A stretch of 64,000 nt of DNA from Watersipora subatra (lineage: Eukaryota > Bryozoa > Gymnolaemata > Cheilostomatida > Watersiporidae). Under the pieces are notes generated by a model. The model was not told the origin of the DNA, did not search any database, and was given only the letters and a program-made list of their open reading frames with translations. This document shows positions 12,503-24,700 of this stretch, piece by piece. The stretch covers positions 74,905,019-74,969,018 of the forward strand of contig NC_088710.1 in the NCBI RefSeq assembly GCF_963576615.1, written 5' to 3'. Every line of letters begins with the position of its first letter. The stretch's first letter is position 1. Position numbers and translations under genes: made by a program.

Positions 12503-13457
12503 CAGTGAAACATGGATAACTCGCCCTCGGATATAGCAAACACATGGTTAACTCGACTGGATTTGCTTGGTCCGTTCCCACGCAATGATAAATGGCTCTA
12601 TATAACTCGGATTCAACACTGTTATAACGAACTGTTTTTTGCCCAACGGCTACCGAAACAGTTGCTATCGCTTTAGAAAATCACTTTATTCCAAGCCATA
12701 GAGGTAAACCTCAACTTTTCGTAATTCATAAGCGTCGTTATTACCTCCATCGGCAAAATATTTTTGTCAACGACTGTTCTAAAGGTTTGGTGAAATTTGA
12801 TTTATACTTCTATACGATGAATAGCACGGGCTAGCCGGGTCACGGGCGCAAGGATTTTCGCCACGCACATACAAAACAAAAACAGCATGTTGTTTTTGTT
12901 TTGTATTTGCGTGGCGAAAATCCTTGAGTGCGTTCAATAAGTATCCATTCAAAAAGCGTGAGTGATATACAATGTACCGTAAAACCTCGTAAAACTTAAT
13001 TGAACTGCCTCGGAGTGTTGCTCTTAACGAATCCCAGGTAAAGTAAGGTAATCTTTGCAAAAACTTCAAGAAAGATCGGCAAAATTGATCGTGGGTAAAA
13101 CTCTCAAAAGAAAAAGATGTCTTTTCTTTGAGCATTTCAGCAACGATCAAGTTTTGCCAATGTCAATCTAAAAAACGTCCTGGCAATAACATCACCTCAA
13201 ACAACAAACCAATCTCAAGCGATAGAAAAATCTCTATACTTTTTGATAAAAACGTTTTAAACTTTACATTAGAAGCATTTAATTTGAAACAAGCCATTTG
13301 TGCTTTTGATTTATATTATAGTTTGTATATGTTCATGTATCTACTAATAAATAAGTAAATACATGGACTTGTGACAGTGCTCTGATAACTTGAACACTCT
13401 GATAATTCGAACACTTTTGCTCGGTCCCTTGAAGTTTGAGTTATCCGAGTTTCACTG
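12503..13457. mobile_element. TA-flanked inverted-repeat DNA transposon, non-autonomous
   Basis: The left end CAGTGAAACATGGATAACTC matches the reverse complement of the right end, CAGTGAAACTCGGATAACTC, with two mismatches. Both ends are flanked by TA (12501-12502 and 13458-13459). TA duplication and CAGTG termini are typical of Tc1/mariner-pogo elements. No transposase is visible inside, so it is non-autonomous. Its interior (about 12650-13280) has diverged relatives at 58955-59395 and 56385-56520. Confidence 0.75.
12849..12926. repeat. Long near-perfect palindrome inside the TA element
   Basis: The arm caaggattttcgccacgc plus acatacaaaacaaaaaca is followed by its inverse, ending gcgtggcgaaaatccttg. 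Each arm is about 37 bp with a tiny loop, so it could form a hairpin or cruciform. It may be a small fold-back insertion. Confidence 0.85.
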
Positions 13458-13545
13458 TATGTACTTCTCAAAAGCAAAGGTTTCCATAAGCAATAATGCT
13501 AAATATCTGATGTAAGAAACCAGAGTTGTGGCAATATGTGGCATA

Positions 13546-13622
13546 CATCAAAGATATGTATTATGATCTTTGTAAAGATATGTATTATGATCTTTGTAAA
13601 GATATGTATTATGATCTTTGTT
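13546..13622. repeat. Three copies of a 27 bp repeat (aagatatgtattatgatctt)
   Basis: aagatatgtattatgatctt plus tgtaaag type units are repeated three times. They generate short mirror-image ORFs on both strands that I discount. Confidence 0.85.
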
Positions 13623-15033
13623 ATGAATTATTACTAACTGTATTGTTAAGATATGTATTGTATCATAATTTTTATGATCATTACCATAGATTTGTTTCAA
13701 CCAAATGAAACCTGACCACATGTTGTACAATGAATCTAAGGTAAGAACAAGTGTTGTGGGTAAATATTAATAAAAACTTACAAAATATGTAAAGAGAATA
13801 TGGGTGTTATTTATCAAGTTTTTTTAATGAACAGGCGCAGCTGAAATTAAGACATAAGATAAACTATTTAGCAAATTTGCATAAGTTGACAGACAGCAAA
13901 CTATATTAACTTGGAGGCAATCAACTTTGCTTTAACATTGACAAATCACATACATGTTCTACTTAGACTACAAATATAAAGCAAATAGATGCTGCAATGA
14001 CAAGGTAGGAACTACATACCCTGACAAATCTGGTTGGTCCAGGTTACCAAAGCCTCATTGTATTATGCTAACAAAGGTTCCAGACAAGAAATATCCCTAG
14101 AATAATCCACTTGATAGCCTAAACAGCCTTGACTCTAAACTGTGATTTTCTCTTACTCAACATTATCTCGACCCATAAACTACATGTATAACACAGCTTT
14201 GAGTAGGTCCATTATATTGTATGTGCTACAACTTGAGTGCAACACTGCAGCCATTTTAGAATGCTTACAATAGTTACAATACTTTAGATGCTCAAGTATT
14301 CAGTGATCCTGTCATTTTGTCCTGTGTTACCAGTTAACTCACAATTATTGCCAGTAATCAGTTCTAAACCAAAGCAATGTACATCTCATTCCATCTCTTT
14401 GCCTACTTGTAAAGTATATCTGAGTCTGTTTGAAAGACTGTCATTACCGACATTATCAAAGATTCTCTTTTCAAAAAAACCTTTAGCAAACTAACTACTG
14501 CATATATAATTTCATACCCATTGCTAACTAATTGTGAAATGCAGAGAAACCCAACCAAAGATTTATCATGAAAAATCTTATTCCAAGCATATCAAAATTC
14601 AACACTCACTGTACAGTCTGAAGTAAAATAATATGTGGATCAATTTGATCAACTAACTATGACCTATTAGAGTTCAATTAATGCAAGTCATGAGTTCAAG
14701 TTGGATGCAATCTACTTCTTTAATAACAAATGCATTGTGCTTAGTAATTGCGTCTAAATTTACAAATGTGTTACTACATAAGGTGTAATTGAAATGTACA
14801 AGTAAACAGAATAGACCTCAGTTTAATCATCAAATCAATGAGAAATGAGTCAAGGTAAATAAAACACTTGAAAAAAAATTAAACGTTTCATAAATATAAA
14901 CACCTAGATAAGCTTTAAATTGAATGCATAAACAAGCCTCAGAAAATGAGAGGTTATTGGCTGTCAGTACTATCAAGATCCTTGAAAATGAAGATTGGCA
15001 TCATACCGTCTTTAGAGCTTATGATGAAATGAC
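13623..15033. other. Non-coding stretch, nothing recognised
   Basis: AT-rich sequence. One 68-codon plus-strand ORF at 14288-14494 has no recognisable motif and no supporting splice context. Confidence 0.5.
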
Positions 15034-15772
15034 TCAAGACAAATAACATGGAACAATAGGCATCAGAGCAACGGGAGAAGAAAGTCCGGCTCTGGAGCCA
15101 CAAACAAAGAGATATCTCATCAAGGCTTTCGGCCTAATACCATCCCTGATCTGAGAAGAATACTAAACAGTAAGTAAACAACTCTAAACAACAACGTGTT
15201 GTTACACATGTACTGTTTGTCATAAGTGCATAGGTGCTTCCCTTAAGATATGAAAGAAATAACACAAAAGTTTTGCCTTGATACCTGAGATGCCACAAAT
15301 AGTTGTCTAAAGGTTCCGTTATAAGGCAAAATCTGCAAAGTATAATCACATAACTTCTAAACACTTGTCAATATTGAGAAACTAAAGAAGTCTGATGAAA
15401 AGCTCTGTTCTCTGTGCGGTTATAATCTAGATCCTTCATAATTTTGGACGAGTTGACGTAACCTGGGTAACTCATAACATGAAATATTGAAAATTGAGCG
15501 ACCTAATGGCGCGTCAACCTATTGCAACCTCATTCGTATTTTTAGCCTGACTTGATGAAAACTCAATTATGAAAGCTTAAAAATCATCTAAAAACAACGA
15601 ACCGGTGGTTGGCTACTACAACCTTTCGTTTATGCTCTAAATCATCTCCTCCGGTATTATTTTGAAAAGATTTTGTTTGCAAAAACGGAGTCGCTATCAA
15701 CAAAACCGTCGCTCTCGGTCTCTGCGGCGCGACAAAGAATGTTCGAGAACTAGACCTGTTGGATAATACCAT
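15034..15772 (-). CDS. Possible small unidentified gene, three exons, 104 residues
   Basis: Not recognised. A candidate reading joins 15623-15772 (from ATG), 15285-15332 and 15034-15150 (to a TGA stop); all three are multiples of three, with phase-0 junctions. Exon 3 follows a strong acceptor (ttcttctcag) and reads IRDGIRPKALMRYLFVCG and onward; exon 2 is a 48 bp micro-exon between ttgcag and gtatca reading ILPYNGTFRQLFVASQ. The weak points are the non-consensus first donor (aag|gttgta) and the absence of any family match. The Arg/Ser-rich start could suggest a mitochondrial targeting sequence, but that is a guess. It could equally be chance. Confidence 0.22.
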
Positions 15773-16833
15773 GGTATAGCCTCAGAGGTTAATTCTACAC
15801 TTACATGAGACGAACCACGACCCCCCCCCCACATCTATGCACATCTGCGTCATTTCAAATTTGATGATTCAGCCCTGGCTGAGTTTTCCTTTGTAGTTTT
15901 TTTTCCATAGCATCAATTGTCTTATGTTTTAACTTAATACTAGCTGTTTGTAACGTTTCGGACGTACCGTCACCATTATTGCAGTGTTTCCGAACTATTC
16001 ACGCAATACTTCATGAACTGAAAGTATCAATTTGCGCACTACGAACAAGTAAGTATTATTCTAGCAATGGGTCTTGAGAGGGAACAACTAGATGCTATAG
16101 TTAGTTTTTTAGTCAAGTTAATTCTAAGCTGCATAATGAAATTATGTTTCAAGTTTATTAAATATCAATATTATTAGTTATCAATATAAATAATTCTCAT
16201 TAGTAGCAACCATTTCAAAAACAGCAATCGGACAGTCTCAAATTAATAGGGACTTAGGGACAAGTTTTAAGAAATCATAAGGTGAGTTGTGCAAGACATG
16301 ACTTGAAACTTGGAATCTTTTGACATGATCGTTGGTCCTGTCGATTGGTTTAGTTTTTGTGTGTGCTGCTCATCGGATTGGTGAGATATTTGGATGCATA
16401 CTTTTGTTTTTGCTCATTACTACGTTGACCTTTGTTGTTTTTATGTGTCAGTAGCCTACCGCTCGGCTTCGGCACTATCACACTAAAGGACACCTGTGAT
16501 TTTGATATTTGTTTTAGTTAGGTAAGGTCAGATTGCAATAGAGCATGTATATATTGCTGTAAGAAAATTTGGTTGTAATTGAATTAAATATAGTAGGCCT
16601 ATACAACGGTTTAAAAAGTGCAGTCAAGAGTGAAGGTAATCCGTTTCAATATCTGCTTTGTATGTCGAAGTTGTCATATGAAGAAAATCTTCTTCCAAAA
16701 ATGCATTGCATTCTGTTCAATTTGTTTCACAGCCCAAAAACAACAATAATTGTATCAAATTGTTACATATAGCATTGAAACAATCTCATTATGTAAAACA
16801 ATGTAAAAAAAGTGAATCTCCAAACCAAAATTA

Positions 16834-17965
16834 CAGTGGAACCTCAGTTCTCGAGCGCTTTGATTCTCGACCAACTCAGTTTTCGGCCAAAGATTTTGAG
16901 ATTTTTTTGTCTCGGATCTCGAACATAAATTCAGTTTTCGACCAAACCGGTGCATGCGCATTGGAATTGGAACAGTTCCGGAAACAACATGGAAACATTC
17001 GTTAAAGGTTGACTTGCAACAAAATTTACATTACCGTTATTTGATATGAAAAGATTCACAAAGATAGACATAGTTTTATTGAATGCGTGAAGTATATTTG
17101 TGAAAATATTTCGACGAATAAGGTTGCAAGAAAGTGTAAACAGAAACCATCTTTTACAACTACATCACATTTGAGCCGTTTTGGAAAGGGAGTCCAAACT
17201 ACGGCGGTCTCGTGCGGCTGCGATTTTCTGTTCGTTTTTGAGCTTTTAAGAGCTTGTAATCACTTTTCCACATATTTTGCACCTACAACACAACAGAGTA
17301 AGACATGGTGAATCTTTTAATACCAAATAACTGCAATGTGAATTTTGTTGCAAGTCAACCTTTAACAAACGGAGAAGCAATTTACGCTTCAAAAATTCTT
17401 CACAAAAAGGTAGGAACCATCTGGGACGACGTCTCTACTGAAAAGATTTGCTAGGGAGATGACCCCTCTAGTCGAGTTATCCTAAATTGTTTTGGAGGAG
17501 AATTCTCCTTCAAAGATGTGAAGTAAATGTGCCATTGCTGTTTATATTTTCTTTTTCTCACGATTTTTGATGTAACTGATTTGTTGCATTTTTTGCTGTT
17601 TCGTTATCAATTTCTGCAACTTTTGGTGTTGTATCTTATCCTTTTATGTTTTTGATGTTTTAAGAGCAAAACATACCAAATGTTTACTTTTGTTTTCTTT
17701 TTCCGTCATCATAAATAGAAAACCTCTTATTAAAATTGAACACTATCTATATATACCTGTTTTTATTTATAGAATGCAGTATACAGTACAGTTTATGGTG
17801 TAAAATGTTGAAAAAATACTTTACCGAAGTTGTTTTCTCGTCTTAGAATGAGTTAAAATTTACATAAATTTATTCTAATTGGGAAAAATTGTTTCGGATC
17901 TCGAACAGCTCGGTTTTCGAACAACCTTTTGGAACGGATTATGTTCGACAACTGAGGTCCCACTG
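16834..17965. mobile_element. TA-flanked inverted-repeat DNA transposon (CAGTGGAACCTCAGTT ends), with a nested element
   Basis: The left end CAGTGGAACCTCAGTTCTCG matches the inverted right end CAGTGGGACCTCAGTTGTCG, flanked by TA at 16832-16833 and 17966-17967. Further inside, both arms carry repeated 'tctcgaac' and 'ttttcgac' motifs. No transposase ORF is visible. A separate TTAA-flanked element (17006-17361) has jumped into it. Confidence 0.8.
17006..17361. mobile_element. TTAA-flanked inverted-repeat element (copy 1), nested
   Basis: It is bounded by TTAA at 17002-17005 and 17362-17365. Its ends, AGGTTGACTTGCAACAAAAT and the inverse, form long terminal inverted repeats (about 55 bp). TTAA duplication is the piggyBac signature. 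Removing it and one TTAA restores a continuous host element. Related copies are at 26448-27327 and 41079-41208. Confidence 0.8.
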
Positions 17966-18773
17966 TATATGTAAAAACTACATTAGGAAAGGGGTCATTA
18001 GTAATGAAGGTACGGTGGTTTTTATTGTTTATTTACGTTGCTGACACATACACACCGGTGTAGGCCCAGACCAGTGTAAGTTCAGTGGTAAAACGAGTGA
18101 TAAATTGTACAGCGTAACTTACACTAAGTATAGTTTGAATTAACTAATTTTTTTAATTGTTATTACTTTACATCTTTAATTTTTACCAGTTTTAGTTTGA
18201 TTTACAAAACTATAATATTTTTAAAAAAATGGACATCCGTATTGGAAATTACTTCAGACGTTGAAAGAAATGTTTGTTAAATTTTGTCATACGTTGAAAT
18301 GTTTTTATATAGAGGTGACCAATAGTAGAGTTTTGACTGTATATATAATCATTCTCAACTGGAATGTTTGTACACTGAAAGTTTTGTGGCCAATATAAAA
18401 TTCAGTTTTAATGTGGAATTAAAAAACACTTGAGGGCGACACAGAAGAATAAATTAATGGTTCTGTTAATGTAGTCGCGTCCATTAAAACGTTCTTAGCA
18501 ATGACATTGTTCTATATTTTCAAAGACACGTGCACTGTTTAGAAGGCTTCATTAGATAATGCACATTGTTTACTTTTTCACAATAATAAACTAAGTTAGT
18601 TTTATAAAAAGGACAAAAGTCATTCAGTGTGTGATAGGCAACAGGCTTTGTTCACACCACATGCTGGTTTGCTTATATCACAGGTCATCTAGTGCATGAG
18701 GGTGTTTGTATTTGCAGGTGGTCTATCAAGGTGCATATAGTATCTTTCAGCGCTTTCACTAGTGATCAACAGA
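17966..18773. other. Upstream region of the NRF1-like gene
   Basis: No coding exon seen. A good acceptor, tatctttcag, ends at 18750, 23 bp before the start codon, so a 5' untranslated exon probably lies further upstream. Confidence 0.45.
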
Positions 18774-21700
18774 ATGAGGGCAAGATGGAAATCAAGATTG
18801 TCTGATGGTTTTGTGCAACTAGCTGTTATACTTAGCTTGCTGCGGACAGATCTTAGAATTTACTTGCGACAATACTCTGCTTATCCTGAAGTACAGCAAG
18901 CATTACTTGGACAGTCTGTGGGTCTCCGTTTGGTAGACACCTACCATAGCAATGACCAGTTGCCTCTTCCTTCATCAAAATATACTATCGATGACAATTA
19001 TTTGGTATTTAATGAGCTACAGAGACTCGTGGGAACAACTGGACAGTTTTATAGAAGTATAGCAGATTCTGTAACTACATGGTTGGTGACTAATAATACG
19101 TCTTCACTTCCAACTTCTACTTTTGCCGCTACCTCTGCCAGACCTCAACAAGAGTTGAGTACACAGGTCTGCTTTATGACTAACTTCTAAACTGTATCTG
19201 ATTATCAACAATAACCAATTATCAACAACAGATGACTAGAATAAATATAATATTAACACTTTAGCCAGTTGGGTTGAAACTTTGTTGACGCCTCCGATAA
19301 ATCGTATATCCTATTTGTGAATGAGTTAGCATGTTGGAATAGCTTCACTTCTTTTTTGTAGCTGTACTCATGTAGGAAGGCTCCATAACTCTTCTATGTT
19401 TCAGGATGTTGAACTGATAGAAGCTCTTTGGAAACAGGATGTAGAGTCACTAGTCGAAAGACCTCAATTCATTTTCAACAATAAGGAGCAGGTTAGTTCT
19501 ATTTACACTACAAAAGTTTAGTTTGATTCGCAAGTTAGACCTGATTATGATGGTTGCTATGTTTTTTGGTTATAGGAAAATTCAACATCTGCTACTGAGT
19601 CAGTTGGGAGTATACAAGATAGTATCAATTTGGCTTCTCTAGAAGACTCCCCTTCATCAAGTTTTCTCCCTTGGACTACAAGTGCTAGAAATGGTGAGTT
19701 TGTTTCATCATTTAAGACCTCGTTGTACACACCTATGGAATATTTAGCTGATAGCTAGCAAAGGTATATATATGTTGTTGCTAAATACCATCGATACTAA
19801 CCAAAATGCCCTGTTGGCAAATAGATTAAACAGTGAGCATTGACCTCAGTAGTATGAAAGCTACATCGTCCTTGCTGGTTATTATTAGTGGTACTGTAGT
19901 TTATGCTAAGATCAGTCAATATTGAAGTATAATCATATTATTTCCCATATATAATGGTAAATAGTTTGTTGTCGCAATAGCATTTTGCCATTATTTACAT
20001 CGCTAAATATCTGCTATGTGGAAGAGCAGTGGGAATAATTAACCCATTACAAAAATACATTGGGCGCATTTTCAATGAATAAAACTAGAGAAAAACATTG
20101 TTTTTCAATAGATTTAATCAGAATAAACTGAAAGGTTGAATGGGCAGTTTCAAAAAACACCAGCTAACTTCACAACTTTGTTACAAGTGAGGGTATCTTT
20201 GTCAAAAATGTAAAGAGTGATTTTGTGAAACCTTCATGTCATCCTTAAAAAACACCCAATTGAAACCAGCTTGCATTAAAAATTAGTAAAAAGAGTCAAG
20301 AATATATTTTTTGGGAATGAACTCTTTCGCCCAAATAAAGACGCGGAAAGGAAACTAGCGGATCATGTAGCCACTTTTTAGAAGTGGGTTTCTTTCTAAG
20401 GGGTCTATTTTGATCAACTCCATTGGAGTTTCCAATGTGGTTGATCATGAAATGGACTGGGCAAATTAATGTTGGCTCAGCTATCTTTTATCTATTGCCA
20501 TGCGATTCCATTTGTTACGTATAGATTCACCGCTATAACCAACTTCTGGCAAGTTTTGAGTTTCCTAGTCAGTTGTCCAATCAAATATTAGATTCAGATG
20601 TGCCGTGGATCAACAATTGAGCAAGATGGATCTTGTGAAGTTGCAAACTTCTCCGCTTTGATTAAATTGGCTCACCTCTATAACTACATACAAAAATTCA
20701 GTTGCCTGGTGACGACTTCCTTTTGCTCTGTAGCAATCGAACTGCATATGTACCATTGTTGACTTAAAACATTCGTAAGTAATCCCTTCATTTGGTGCAA
20801 CAAAATTTCTATCTTGCTACTTGTATATTTTTTAAGTATGAAATATCTTGCGGCCACATCTCTTGATACGCTTTTTGCTTAGACAAATAATAAGCATTGA
20901 GACAATGGTGTATATGGAGTATGTAATCTCAAAGCCATCAATTTTTTGTTTCCATTAACAGTCTGAAACAATCGCAAAATACATGATCTATTTGAATGTA
21001 TTTATTCCTGCACTGGTACATCAGTTTGTTAGTAAGTGTTACATAACTCCTTCGTATGTGCAACAGGTGTTTGATCAAATCATTTTTACATTTGGTTATA
21101 TTTTATTCGGCTGTCATTAGTAATCAGTATTAATAATGACAATTCCCGTGTAGCAACTTGCAGTTATCAATTCCACTGATAATGGGTAAACGCACGTGCA
21201 GTGATTTATTATATAAATATTTTATTGTTTTCACATTAACTGAAGATTCACTTTATGGCAACGCATTTGAAGTATGCCAAAAAATATTGGATTTGGTTGC
21301 GGGACATCGATAGAGCGATTTCTGTGTTGGTCATATAGCGCTCAAGGCACCATGTAAAGGGCAGTCCAAGTTTTTCTATATTTTGTCACTCGTGCTACGC
21401 TAGAGTACGTTTGACCTAAGGAATCCATAAGCGCTCGTTGTATTAACTCTTTGGCTGGGGAAACGACCAAAATGTCGTTTACCGGTTGCGTGGGGAAACG
21501 ACATTTATGTCCCTTTTGGTAGACGTTTATAAAGCTGTCGCCTAGTAACATTAAACAAAGGATATGAACTCTAGTAAGTTTTAAATATCCTCAACAAGAT
21601 ATCGATCGATGATTTACAATATGAAACGATTATCTGAGAGGCGTTGCTTTGTGCTAAAAGCTAAACAAACCGTGCCTCCTTGGAAAAGAATAAAAGTTGG

Positions 21701-24700
21701 AAAAACCAGTCAACATCTGCTCGACTTTCGAAACGGTAAAATAAAAGATAATTTGATCCTGCGATCGTTAGTGATTTTTTGTCTGATCAGAATAAAAAAA
21801 TTCAAATGATAGAAGTGATGTAAACCTTTTGGACTTTTAATATACTTGGAATATACAGAGAAAACGATCGTTATGGTGGCTCGCGCGGCTACGTTATAGC
21901 GTTGGACTCTACGAAAAAAATGCTTTCAAGCATTTCATACAGGGACAATTGCACATGGTTGCTTTTTTTAGTAGTAGATGTATAAATGAATGTTTCTGTA
22001 CAAAAAATTTTTGCTCATAGAAATAAATTTAATATTTGAGCTATGCATGTTCATAAAATATCGATTTTATTGAATTTTCGAAAATAAATTACACGAGTTT
22101 CGGTTGTTTTTGGGGGCTTATACCCGGTCAAAGGGTTAAATTACAAAAACCAGTATTATTTTAACTGGATTGCTCAGACACGGTTGTCAGTATTAGACTA
22201 GAACTTCACTCAAACAGCTATTAGTTTTATTGCTCCATGCATTCTTCACAGTGTGATGTAAAGTCAACTATCCTGGTCAACCATGAATGATTAAATGCTG
22301 TGCTGGCTTGAGCAGCCAAGTGTTGGTGCATGCTGAATCTAGTGCTAAATCTCGAAACTTACTAAATTATTAATTTTCATTATCACTGCATAAATGCTTT
22401 AAAGGTAGCTTCATGGTTAACAGTGTGATATAGGGTACTTGAATGTGGAATCTCGTCCTACGTACAACACCCAAAGTTCGCTTGAGACAGCCTTGCAGGA
22501 CCTTTTGCCTGGTAATGATGATCATATGCCAGAGGATACTGTGCTTGAGGACAGTATGCCACTACTCGAAGACAGTGTGTCTGAGAATGCTATGCCTGAT
22601 ACTCGAGCCACTAACTCTTCATTCCTTTACCCGGATGGATACCCAGCTCTTACTCCTGACTTCGATTACCCCCGCAATGAGATGAATAATTCTGGTACGT
22701 TGGTTGCAAAATGGTATCAACATTCGTTGAAAATCAATCAAAGTAACTTTTAGCTAGTTAATTTTTTTATGTTGTTTTAAGGTTAATTCAGCGTATAATT
22801 CAGATTTAATTCATGTTTGCGAAGCAGCCATTGGACTATAACATCTACGTGTACAGTGGATCCTCTAATTACAAAAGACTCTACGTACAAACATTTCAAG
22901 TTGCGAAACATCTTTTGGTAAAAATTTTGCTTCAATTTACGAAATATGTTTCTAGATACGAGAGGTAGAAAGACCTTTCTTATTTTGGCTCATTTCTTTG
23001 TTTCATCTTCTTTTGTCCATTGGCTTTCCTGGTGCTACAATGTACAAAGCATCTCACTCAGTTTCTAGTCCCATTGGCTTTCCTGGTGCTACAATGTACA
23101 ACGCATCTCACTCAGTTTCTAGTCCCATTGGCTTTCCTGGTGCTACAATGTACAACGCATCTCACTCAGTTTCTAGTCCCATTGGCTTTCCTGGTGCTAC
23201 AATGTACTACGCATCTCACTCAGTTTCTAGTCCCATTGGCTTTCCTGGTGCTACAATGTACTAAGCATCTAACTCAGTTTCTAGTCCCATTGGCTTTCCT
23301 GGTGCTACAATGTACTACGCATCTCACTCAGTTTCTAGTCCCATTGGCTTTCCTGGTGCTACAATGTACAAAGCATCTCACTCAGTTTCTAGTGAAATTT
23401 GCTAGTCAAAATCAGTAAACGACACAAATTTTGTATTTGTTAGTTTTATAATTTGATGTTGTCATCTGTTATTTACAAAGTAGGCCAACTTTTGTATTTA
23501 GCAATTCAAGTTCTGTGTTTTCTGCATGATGAAGTAGTTTTTCAGGTCGTACCAATGTAAATAAATCATTCCACTTGCATTCTTAAAAGCATTTATTCCG
23601 AGCAAAAAAAACCAAGACACCGATGCAGCATCGACCATCTCTTTTGACCACCGTCCTCCCACTCTCTCTTGGCGGTCTTCTCTTAGTTTCCTTTAGATGG
23701 ACAATGCCAAAAGTAACAAACAAACTTACCATTCGAAGTTTTTATTAGTTATTTCCCTGTTTATCCTTGAGTGTCTTCTCTATTACACAGTCATCTAATT
23801 CTAACGTGATTTACACTCTAATATGTAAGATTTTACATGTAATCATCAAATTTCAATGTTGTTGCGTAACAGGTCTTTTCTGGGCTAACCAAGGACTAAG
23901 CCTCCAGTCCCAATTAGATTCTGGCAACATTGAAAACATCACGGCAGACGAGAATGACATGCTCCTGTCTCAACTTGAGGCAATAGATGATATGGATTAC
24001 CTTCCAGAAATGGACTTTGATCTAGATACAAATAATATGCTGTCTTACCTCGGCAATGCTGAAGACCAGGATGACATAAGCATTGACTCCGCTGTAGGGA
24101 GCAGCCCTCCCAGGGTGGGTTTTGGGTTTCATTGTTGGTTTTGTTTGCTGGTTGGCAGCTATCATTAGATATGCTTGTCAAAGATCTTCAGGCCTGGTTT
24201 TAATCCTATGCATTTAAAAAGTGTCTGTTTTTTGTGAATTGTTAGATGGTTATGATTGTTTTTTTACGATTAGCTATGGTTTCAGGGAACATACTGCCTT
24301 ATTTGCTTTTTTCTGTTATCAACCCACAGCGGCAAATGTAGGCCTACCCATATTTGGCGAGGAAAATTAAATGTACTGATTATTTTTGTACTTACCATCG
24401 GGCAAAACCTTTGGATTAAATGGCGAAAAATCTAGCTGTTGGTTGAATACCATGTTTTCGGCTTATACAGCGGCCATATTGCTTCCTTATACAGCGGCCA
24501 TATTGCTTCTTATACAGCGGCCATATTGCTTCCTTATACAGCGGCCATATTGCTTCCTTATACAGCGGCCATATTGCTTCTTATACAGCGGCCATATTGC
24601 TTCCTTATACAGCGGCCATATTGCTTCCTTATACAGCGGCCATATTGCTTCCTTATACAGCGGTCATATTGCTTCTTATACAGCGGCCATATTGCTTCTT

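Noticed and set aside
22998-23418. Repeat ORFs with 'FPGATMYNASHSVSSPIG' units
   Set aside because: Artefact of the 54 bp repeat within an intron of the NRF1-like gene.
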